DNA of 64,000 bases, taken from assembly GCF_024399475.1 (NCBI RefSeq), contig NZ_CP101620.1, forward strand, positions 2,275,608 to 2,339,607, read 5' to 3'. Shown piece by piece: positions 57,574 to 64,000 of the stretch. Under the pieces are notes generated by a model. It was not told where the DNA came from, searched no databases, and worked only from the letters and a program-made list of their open reading frames with translations. Position 1 is the stretch's first letter. Every line of letters begins with the position of its first letter. The translations under genes and the position numbers were made by a program. This DNA is from Allocoprobacillus halotolerans (lineage in GTDB: Bacteria > Bacillota_I > Bacilli_A > Erysipelotrichales > Coprobacillaceae).

Positions 57574-58636
57574 TCGTGTTTTAAAACAAATGGAAGAAAG
57601 AGGGATGGATCATTTGATTATCAGCGATCCTAGCTCTATTGATTATTTAATTGGTTATGATAATCATCCAGGTGAAAGAATGTATGCTTTGTTGTTATCA
57701 TTAGATGGTAATCATACACTTTTCTTAAATCGTTTATTTTATTTGGACCAAGAATTAGATTTAGATATTGTCTGGTATGCTGATATAGAAGATGGACCAG
57801 CCAAGATTGCTGAAAAATTGCAAAATGGACATGTTGTGGGAGTTGATAAAAATTGGGAAGCCAAATTCTTAATGCGTGTGATGGAACTTGCAAGTGAAGA
57901 ATGTTGTTTTGAATTGGGTTCTATCTGTGTGGATTATGTCCGTATGCATAAAGATGAACATGAAATTGAATTAATGAGAAAATCAAGTTTACTTAATGAC
58001 CAGGCCATTGATCAGGTGATTCAATTATGTGCGAAAGGAATGTTAACTGAAAAACAAATTGGTTTACAACTTGATGGTATTTTCCAATCATTAGGTTGCA
58101 GTGGTATTTCATTTGAACCCATTATTGGATATGGTCCTAATGGTGCTGATGGACATCATGGTTGTGATGATTCGACTTTAAAACCAGGAGATAGCATTGT
58201 TATTGATATGGGTGGTTTATATCAAGGATATTGTAGTGATATGACAAGAACAGTATTTTATAAAGAGGTTTCTGAGAAACAAAGAGAAGTTTATGAATTG
58301 GTTAAAAAAGCTAATGAAACAGCAGAAACGATGATAAAACCAGGTGTGAGATTATGTGATATTGATAAAGCAGCTAGAGATGTGATTAGTAAAGCGGGTT
58401 ATGGACCAAACTTCAATCACCGCTTAGGACATTTTATTGGTAAAGATGTTCATGAATACGGTGATGTATCTGCATCTTTTGATATGGAAGTACAACCAGG
58501 TATGATTTTTTCTATTGAACCAGGTATCTATATTCAAGGGGAATTCGGTGTCAGAATTGAAGATTTGGTTTTAGTCACAGAAGATGGTTGTGAAGTTTTA
58601 AATCAGTATTCAAAAGACTTAATGATTATTGGTTAG
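57554..58636 (+). CDS. M24 family Xaa-Pro aminopeptidase/dipeptidase
   Basis: 360 aa. Metal ligands of the pita-bread fold: IDMGGLYQGYCSDMTRT (two Asp), NHRLGHFIG (His), FSIEPGIY (Glu) and GVRIEDLV (Glu). N-terminal creatinase-like domain. ATG at 57554 preferred, with GGGGTG SD inside the end of aspS. Prolidase versus aminopeptidase P specificity cannot be set from sequence alone. Confidence 0.9.
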   Translation: MNQTRINRVLKQMEERGMDHLIISDPSSIDYLIGYDNHPGERMYALLLSLDGNHTLFLNRLFYLDQELDLDIVWYADIEDGPAKIAEKLQNGHVVGVDKNWEAKFLMRVMELASEECCFELGSICVDYVRMHKDEHEIELMRKSSLLNDQAIDQVIQLCAKGMLTEKQIGLQLDGIFQSLGCSGISFEPIIGYGPNGADGHHGCDDSTLKPGDSIVIDMGGLYQGYCSDMTRTVFYKEVSEKQREVYELVKKANETAETMIKPGVRLCDIDKAARDVISKAGYGPNFNHRLGHFIGKDVHEYGDVSASFDMEVQPGMIFSIEPGIYIQGEFGVRIEDLVLVTEDGCEVLNQYSKDLMIIG

Positions 58637-58658
58637 AGTGAAAAGCTCTAGCCTTTTT
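58631..58658 (+). terminator. Terminator of M24 peptidase gene
   Basis: GGTTAGAG (58631-58638) with CTCTAGCC (58646-58653) and T-run; overlaps the stop. Confidence 0.65.
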
Positions 58659-58663
58659 AAAAC

Positions 58664-58698
58664 AAAAAAGCTATGAAATGCAAATGACATTCCATAGC
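58664..58698 (-). terminator. Terminator of minus-strand small gene
   Basis: GCTATGAAATG (58670-58680) and CATTCCATAGC (58688-58698), one mismatch; U-tract on the minus strand. Confidence 0.65.
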
Positions 58699-58706
58699 CT
58701 GATTGA

Positions 58707-58844
58707 TTATTCTTGAGCATTTGAATTTTCTTTGTATTTTTCACTCAATAATCCATCTTCACCACTATAACTCGCTTGTTGATTTTGGTTATATCCTTTG
58801 TATTGGTTTTGTTTTTGTTTGTTTTTAGATTTCTTGTGACTCAT
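58707..58844 (-). CDS. Small basic Lys/Gln/Asn-rich protein
   Basis: 45 aa from MSHKKSKNKQKQNQYKGY; a GGAAAG SD is suited to this start, while an open frame to 58889 lacks one. Low complexity, no motif, probably soluble and disordered. Own terminator supports expression. Function unknown. Confidence 0.5.
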   Translation of the reverse strand: MSHKKSKNKQKQNQYKGYNQNQQASYSGEDGLLSEKYKENSNAQE

Positions 58845-58974
58845 AAATTTCTTTCCTTTCTTTCTATTGACATTATTAGTTTGTGTCAAATTGCAAAAAA
58901 TATAAAAAAATAAAAGGATAGAGGATACTTTTTTTAAAATTTATGCTAGAATAAAAGACGAGGTGAATAAGATT

Positions 58975-60285
58975 ATGTATTATTTTATTGGTATAAAAGG
59001 ATCTGGTATGGCATCACTTGCAACAATTTTATTTGATTTAGGATATGAGGTTGCTGGAAGTGATATTGATAAATATATTTTTATTGAAGAAGATTTAAGA
59101 AAAAGAGGAATTCCTATTTACTCTTTTGATAAAAATAATATTAAAGATGGTTATGATGTAATTATTGGAAATGCTTTTGATGAATCTAATGAAGAAGTGA
59201 AAGCAGCATTGGATAATCCACAAGTTAAAACACATACGTATTATGATTTTTTAGGAAATTTAATGGATCAATATATTTCTATTGGTATTGCAGGAACGCA
59301 TGGAAAAACAACGACAACAGGAATGGCTTATCATTTGTTTAAGGATTTTGATAAAACATCAGTTTTAATTGGTGATGGAACAGGTCATGCTGTAGAAGAT
59401 AGCAAGTATTTTATTGCTGAAACATGTGAGTATCAAGATCATTTCTTACATTATTATCCAACTTATGCAATTATTAATAATATTGAAATGGATCATGTGG
59501 ATTATTTCCATTCAATGGAACAATATGAAAAATCTTTTGAACAGTATGCTAATCAAGTTAAAGATACGGTAATTATTTGGGGTGATGATCCACATTTACC
59601 ACATCTTCATTATCAAAAACGTGTTTTAAAATTTGGAATAGGTGAAAAAAATGATGTGATTGCAAAAAATATTATTAATAATGATCATGGTTTATCATTT
59701 GATGTTTATATTCATCAAGAATTGTTTGGACATTTTGCATTGCCATTTTATGGAATGCATATGTTATATGATTCTTTAGCTGTCATTACTTTAGGGTATT
59801 TGGAAAATATGAGTGCTGAATATATTCAAGAACGTCTTTCTACATTCGATGGTGTAAAACGTCGTTATACAGTGAAGACAGTTGGGAATAATGTGTATGT
59901 GGATGATTATGCACATCATCCAACAGCGATTCGTTATGTCATTGAAGCAACACGTTCTCGTTATCCACATAAAAAGATTGTGGCGATTTTCCAGCCTGAT
60001 CGTTTTTCAAGAGGACTAAGATTTGCAAAAGAGTTTGCTGAGGCAATGGATTTAGCCGATTATCCATTCTTTGTCCATTTTCCAGAAAACGCCAAGAAAG
60101 AACCTGATATTGATATTGATATTTATGATATTGCTAAATACAATCCACGTGCAAAAGTCATTCACGAAGATGAAGCGGCAGTTCAAGAATTAGGTCAATA
60201 TGAAAATGTTGTGTATCTTTTTATGAGTAGTAAAGATATTTATAAACTTGAAGATCAAGTGATTGCTTATAAGGAATCTCAATAG
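58975..60285 (+). CDS. murC: UDP-N-acetylmuramate--L-alanine ligase (MurC)
   Basis: 436 aa. N-terminal GIKGSGMASLATILFDLGYEVAGSDI, ATP motif GIAGTHGKTTTT, DDYAHHPTAI and FQPDRFSRGLRF. AGGTG at 58961-58965 leads to ATG 58975. Followed by ytxG, ytxH and ccpA as in Bacillus subtilis. Peptidoglycan precursor synthesis. Confidence 0.93.
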   Translation: MYYFIGIKGSGMASLATILFDLGYEVAGSDIDKYIFIEEDLRKRGIPIYSFDKNNIKDGYDVIIGNAFDESNEEVKAALDNPQVKTHTYYDFLGNLMDQYISIGIAGTHGKTTTTGMAYHLFKDFDKTSVLIGDGTGHAVEDSKYFIAETCEYQDHFLHYYPTYAIINNIEMDHVDYFHSMEQYEKSFEQYANQVKDTVIIWGDDPHLPHLHYQKRVLKFGIGEKNDVIAKNIINNDHGLSFDVYIHQELFGHFALPFYGMHMLYDSLAVITLGYLENMSAEYIQERLSTFDGVKRRYTVKTVGNNVYVDDYAHHPTAIRYVIEATRSRYPHKKIVAIFQPDRFSRGLRFAKEFAEAMDLADYPFFVHFPENAKKEPDIDIDIYDIAKYNPRAKVIHEDEAAVQELGQYENVVYLFMSSKDIYKLEDQVIAYKESQ

Positions 60286-60348
60286 GGTTATCTTTCAATA
60301 ACGTGTAATTTATGGTATAATATGGAAAATTGACAGAAAGGAGTATTT

Positions 60349-60660
60349 ATGGATGCAAAATTAATATGCTATTGCATTTTGATATTATCAGGGGCTTTTG
60401 CTTTATTGAGTTTAGGTCTATTACTGATAAGAATGTCTTTAGCTGTCAAAGAAACAACTGTTTTAATGACAATGTTAGAAACAACCATTCAAAAAGTTGA
60501 TCATATTTTAGATGATATCAATAATAAAATGGAGATGCTAAACGCACCTGTTGAATTAGTGAGTGGAATATTTTCTAGAGGTGGCATGAAATCTGGTTTA
60601 TTTGGTGTTTTAGGATTTTTAACTTCATTTTTTAGAAGAAAAAATAGAAAAGAAAGGTGA
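60349..60660 (+). CDS. ytxG: DUF948 (YtxG-like) membrane protein
   Basis: 103 aa, one N-terminal transmembrane helix (LICYCILILSGAFALLSLGLLLI) and a helical region with ETTIQKVDHILDDINNKMEML. Same family and gene place as YtxG, near murC. Function poorly known. Confidence 0.8.
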   Translation: MDAKLICYCILILSGAFALLSLGLLLIRMSLAVKETTVLMTMLETTIQKVDHILDDINNKMEMLNAPVELVSGIFSRGGMKSGLFGVLGFLTSFFRRKNRKER

Positions 60661-60665
60661 GAAAA

Positions 60666-61148
60666 ATGAAATTAGGAAAGTTTTTAGTTGGTTTAGGTAT
60701 TGGGGCTGTTGCTGGATTATTGTTAGCTCCTAAAAAAGGGAGTGAATTAAGAGAAGATATCAAACGTGAATCTTTAAAGGCTTATGATAATTTAAAAAAC
60801 ATGACAAAAGAAGATGTAGAAGCTTTATTAGGTCAAACAATTGAAACTGTCAAAAAATCAGTAGATGAATTTGATATGGATACTTTTAAAGCAACAACAA
60901 AAGACAAATTATATGAATTAGAAGCAAAATTAGAAGATTTTGCTCAAAAGGTTAAAGATAGTGATCAATATCTAACAATTCGTGAAGGTGTTGTTGATCT
61001 TACAAAAAAAGTCAATGATAAAATTGAAGAAGTAAAAACAAAGGTTTTAGATTCATCATTAGATGATCAATACTTTGAAGCTTTTGAAGATGAAATCGAA
61101 AATGTTGAAGAAAAATTAGATGAAATGATTGAAGAAATCAAAGATTAA
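60666..61148 (+). CDS. ytxH: YtxH-like protein
   Basis: 160 aa. Begins MKLGKFLVGLGIGAVAGLLLAPKKGSELREDIKRE, the YtxH signature with a membrane helix and GxGxxxGLLLAPKKG, then long coiled coil. ATG at 60666 with AAAGGTGAG. Follows ytxG directly. Confidence 0.85.
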   Translation: MKLGKFLVGLGIGAVAGLLLAPKKGSELREDIKRESLKAYDNLKNMTKEDVEALLGQTIETVKKSVDEFDMDTFKATTKDKLYELEAKLEDFAQKVKDSDQYLTIREGVVDLTKKVNDKIEEVKTKVLDSSLDDQYFEAFEDEIENVEEKLDEMIEEIKD

Positions 61149-61151
61149 TTT

Positions 61152-62168
61152 ATGGGAAAGAATGTAACGATTTATGATGTTGCTAGAGAGGCAGGGGTTT
61201 CTCTAGCAACAGTTTCACGTGTTATCAATGGTTCAAGTGTTGTGAAACCTAAAACACGTGATAAAGTTCTTGAAGCAATTCAACGTTTAGATTTCAAACC
61301 TAATCAAATTGCAAGAGGTCTTGCAACAAGCAAGACGACAACAATTGCCATTGTTTTTCCACAATCTCTATTTGCTCATGTTAAGGATATGATTGGAGGC
61401 ATTGGTGATACAAGTCGTCGTTTAGATTATAGTGTCAGCATTTATACAACGGATGAAATAGGTGATGGAAATCCTATTGAAACAGTCATCGAAAAAGTTG
61501 TGAAATCACGTGCTGATGGTGTTATACTTTTTAATAATGAAGAAATTGAAAAAGAAATTACTTTAGTTAATAAATATAAAATACCAGCAGTTGTCATTGG
61601 AACACGTGTGACTGGTGACTATATGGGATCAATTTTTGCTGATGCGAAGAAGATTGCCTATGAGGTGGTTGATCGTTATTTGGCTCAAGATAAAAGTGAT
61701 ATTTTATTTGTTTCACCAAAACAGAATTTAATTAATGTTGAAGAAATGATTGTAGGTATTCAAGAAGCTTATCAAAAATATCATATGAATTTTGATGCTA
61801 CAAAACAGGTTGTTAGAACATCATCACATTATGAAAAAAGTTATCCGCAATTTTTAGAATATTTTAAAAATCATAAACATGATCTTGTTTTTACAAGTTA
61901 TGATAAAGAAGCTGTGGCTGTTGTCAATGCTGCCATTGATAATGGTATTCAAGTGCCAGATGAAATGGATGTTATTGGTATGATGAATACAAGTTATGCT
62001 TTAATTTGTCGTCCATCTTTAACTTCTATTCATGTTCCAGTTTATGATATGGGCGCTTTAGCAGTACGTTTATTAACAAAGATTTTAAATGAAGAAGAAA
62101 TTGAAGATAAGGCAGTTGTCATTCAACATTTATTAATGCCACGTGACACAACAAAGAAAGACTTCTAA
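61152..62168 (+). CDS. ccpA: LacI-family regulator, CcpA
   Basis: 338 aa. N-terminal LacI HTH (VTIYDVAREAGVSLATVSRVINGSSVVKPKTRDKVLEAIQRLDFKPNQIARGLAT) and periplasmic-binding-like domain. The ytxH-ccpA order equals the CcpA locus of Bacillus; catabolite control by HPr-Ser-P would be expected. Starts 3 nt after ytxH; SD not obvious, so coupling is likely. Confidence 0.85.
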   Translation: MGKNVTIYDVAREAGVSLATVSRVINGSSVVKPKTRDKVLEAIQRLDFKPNQIARGLATSKTTTIAIVFPQSLFAHVKDMIGGIGDTSRRLDYSVSIYTTDEIGDGNPIETVIEKVVKSRADGVILFNNEEIEKEITLVNKYKIPAVVIGTRVTGDYMGSIFADAKKIAYEVVDRYLAQDKSDILFVSPKQNLINVEEMIVGIQEAYQKYHMNFDATKQVVRTSSHYEKSYPQFLEYFKNHKHDLVFTSYDKEAVAVVNAAIDNGIQVPDEMDVIGMMNTSYALICRPSLTSIHVPVYDMGALAVRLLTKILNEEEIEDKAVVIQHLLMPRDTTKKDF

Positions 62169-62187
62169 TTGATTTAGAAGTTTTTTT
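62162..62187 (+). terminator. Terminator of ccpA
   Basis: CTTCTAA and TTAGAAG plus T7; overlaps the stop codon. Confidence 0.8.
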
Positions 62188-62202
62188 CAAAGGGGAGTAT
62201 TT

Positions 62203-63452
62203 ATGTATGTTAAACAATTTTTTATGGATTTGAAATTCAATATATGTTTTGTCTTAAAATGGGTTTTGATTGCGTTGTTTTTAGGAATAACTTGTGGGGT
62301 TGTTGGCGCTTTGTTTCATATTTCTATTGATTATGTGACAGAGTTTCGTTTGTTCCACTCATGGATGGTTTGGGGATTACCGATTGGTGGCTTGTGTATT
62401 GTTTATTTGTATCGTTTGGTTCATTTAACGAATGAACCAGGAACCAATACGATTATTCAATCCGTCCGCCAACAAGACCATGTTCCAGTATTATTAGCTC
62501 CAGCTATTTTTCTAGCAACGGTGATTACACATTTGTTTGGTGGTTCAAGTGGGCGAGAAGGTGCAGCTTTGCAGATTGGCGGTTCATTAGCAACTTCCTT
62601 TGGTAAGCTAATCCATGCAGATCAACGTGAAATGTCAATGTTGATTATGTGTGGGATGAGCGCTGTCTTTTCCGCACTATTTGGCACACCATTAACCGCG
62701 ACCTTGTTTTCCATGGAGGTCGTTAGTGTAGGCGTCTTTTATTATGCGGCTTTAGTCCCTTGTTTATGTAGCAGTTTGATTTCATTTGGGATTGCACAAT
62801 GTTTTGGCTGTCAACCAACTTTTTATGCTTTGTCCATTCCTTTTCAATTAACGCCGTTATTCGCTTTTCAACTGGTTATCTTTGCTTTGTTGATTGCTAC
62901 AGTATCTATTCTTTTTGTCTTGATGATGCATTATAGCCATAAATGGTTTCATTACTATTTTGATAATCCTTATTTACGAGTTGTTGTTGGGTCTGGATTC
63001 TTAATGATTCTTGTTTTGTTTTTTCATAATCGTTATTTAGGGGCGGTATGGATGTTGTTGAGTCTGCTTTATATGATCAGGTTTTACCCTATGACTTTTT
63101 CTTAAAAGCGCTTTTTACAGCTATTACAATTGGTTGTGGTTTTAAAGGTGGAGAGATTGTTCCAACATTTGTGATTGGTTCAACATTAGGATATGTCTTA
63201 GCTATGTTGCTTAGTTTTGATCCTCATTTAGGAGCAGCTATTGGAATCGTCGGGATGTTTTGCTGTGTCATTAATTCTCCTTTGACAAGTCTAATGCTGG
63301 GCGCAGAAATGTTTGGCATTGAATATTTAACTGCTATGGCGATTGTTGTAGCGTTTTGTTATGTGCTATCTGGTTACTTTAGCTTATATCAGGCACAAAA
63401 GATTGTTTATTCTAAAACATCAGTGGAATTTATTAATCAAAACGCAAAGTAA
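62203..63452 (+). CDS. ClC-family anion transporter, probably of the CLC-F type (one-base deletion)
   Basis: About 416 aa after restoring one G at 63045-63046 (junction YLGAGMDVVESALYDQ). Motifs: NEPGTNTIIQSV where ClC-ec1 has GSGIP; GGSSGREGAALQIGG; and GCGFKGGEIVPTFVIGS. The latter two resemble the bacterial fluoride-exporting CLC-F subgroup rather than chloride exchangers, but this is inference. No fluoride riboswitch is seen in the 34 nt leader. Confidence 0.82.
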
Positions 63453-63461
63453 AAATTTAAG

Positions 63462-63490
63462 TTGACTTCAATTTGAAAATCTAATATTAT
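63462..63490 (+). promoter_or_regulatory. Promoter of tyrS
   Basis: TTGACT (63462-63467), 17-bp spacer, TATTAT (63485-63490). Confidence 0.75.
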
Positions 63491-63498
63491 ATACATAA

Positions 63499-63716
63499 GC
63501 GTTGAAGAAGACAAGTAATTATAAATGCATGTAATAGAGAGTCTATGGCTGGTGGAAATAGATCAGAGTTTATAATGAATACACTTTGGAGCAGCTAAAT
63601 GCAAAGTTTAGCCGGTGGCAACATCGTTATCAATCAAGAGTGTATGCGTAAGCATAAATAAAGGTGGTACCGCGAGAATTCGTCCTTTGTGATGGATTCT
63701 TTTTTTAATAAAAGGA
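63499..63716 (+). promoter_or_regulatory. T-box leader of tyrS, specifier TAC (Tyr)
   Basis: Stem I region from GTTGAAGAAGAC, specifier TAC (63580-63582) directly before ACTTTGGAG, T-box AAGGTGGTACCGCGAG (63661-63676), terminator GTCC/GGAT-type hairpin with T-run to 63707. Tyr agrees with the gene, so it is a ruler for the other two leaders. Confidence 0.9.
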
Positions 63717-63724
63717 GGATATTT

Positions 63725-64000
63725 ATGAAAATTTATGATGAATTGGTATGGCGTGGTTTAATTAAAGATGTCAGTTCACCTGATATTGAAGAAAAATTAA
63801 ATGAAGGAGGAATGACATTTTATATTGGAACGGATCCAACTGGTGACAGTTTACATATTGGACATTTTTCATCTTTCTTAATTAGTAAAAGATTAAAAGA
63901 GGCTGGTCATCATCCTATTTTATTAGTTGGAGGAGCAACAGGGTTGATTGGTGATCCTAAACCTGATACAGAACGTCCAATGATTACTAAAGAAGAGGTT
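63725..64000 (+). CDS. tyrS: Tyrosyl-tRNA synthetase, 3' truncated by window edge
   Basis: First 92 codons. YDELVWRGLIKDVSSPDIEEKLNEGGMTFYIGTDPTGDSLHIGHFSSFLISKRLKEAGHHPILLVGGATGLIGDPK has the HIGH motif and typical N-terminus. AAGGAGG SD. Cut at the window end. Confidence 0.93.
   Translation, partial: MKIYDELVWRGLIKDVSSPDIEEKLNEGGMTFYIGTDPTGDSLHIGHFSSFLISKRLKEAGHHPILLVGGATGLIGDPKPDTERPMITKEEV

Noticed and set aside
1-64000. Programmed ribosomal frameshifting at the homopolymer breaks
   Set aside because: Too many unrelated housekeeping genes, no conserved slippery heptamer or stimulatory hairpin, and some breaks are in runs of only two or three bases.

Overview
The window is strongly AT-rich chromosomal DNA from a low-GC Gram-positive bacterium (Bacillota). 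Evidence includes SD-led genes, T-box leaders, CIRCE elements, and Bacillus-like gene blocks (spoVB-like/comN/recJ/apt/rel ... hisS-aspS and murC-ytxG-ytxH-ccpA). Very low GC, VanG-type genes, GH1 enzymes and an ECF pantothenate transporter suggest a gut Erysipelotrichia member (Coprobacillus-like); that placement is inference.

Layout: 0-4 kb holds the end of a CtpE-like P-type ATPase, an AI-2E-type exporter and a Cof-type phosphatase. 4-8.2 kb has citrate synthase, branched-chain aminotransferase, and a DUF979 remnant ahead of pyroglutamyl peptidase and a gamma-glutamylcyclotransferase-like protein. 8.3-13.9 kb is a feoAB-LUD-malQ-patatin run. 13.9-16.5 kb (minus strand) is panT-coaBC-coaX, pantothenate uptake to CoA. 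16.6-20.7 kb has a rubrerythrin with rubredoxin domains at both ends, a PadR/DUF1700 module, an SNF-type symporter and an HD hydrolase. 20.7-32.5 kb has an MFS transporter, an RpiR regulator, a nitroreductase-like gene, a vanRS-vanG-vanXY-vanT cluster and two tandem GH1 glycosidases. The same TATGAAAC-N3-GTTTCATA operator lies at the RpiR gene and before both glycosidases.

32.5-40 kb is decaying: a kinase pseudogene, an internally deleted WYL regulator, a GyrI-like gene split by an intact IS4-family element, an M1-like peptidase with an amber codon and a lipoprotein pseudogene, around a CIRCE-controlled htpG. 40-44.5 kb has a T-box leader (specifier reads Arg CGC) before an amino-acid ABC transporter and an aminotransferase. 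44.5-50.8 kb is flippase/comN/recJ/apt/rel. 50.8-54.3 kb is an accessory cluster: small membrane protein, orphan 39-aa peptide, LytTR regulator, and two overlapping kinase-like proteins with complementary missing parts. From 54.3 kb come T-box-hisS-aspS, an M24 peptidase, murC-ytxGH-ccpA, a ClC transporter and T-box-tyrS (cut by the window end).

An overriding feature is about 31 one-base deletions, each in a homopolymer run and each shifting the frame the same way. They break obviously essential genes (hisS, aspS, htpG, coaX). Adding one base at each site restores whole-codon lengths and family-like proteins, so I treat them as probable sequence errors and annotate the joined genes as CDS. 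Lesions of other kinds (in-frame stops, large deletions, IS insertion) are called pseudogenes.
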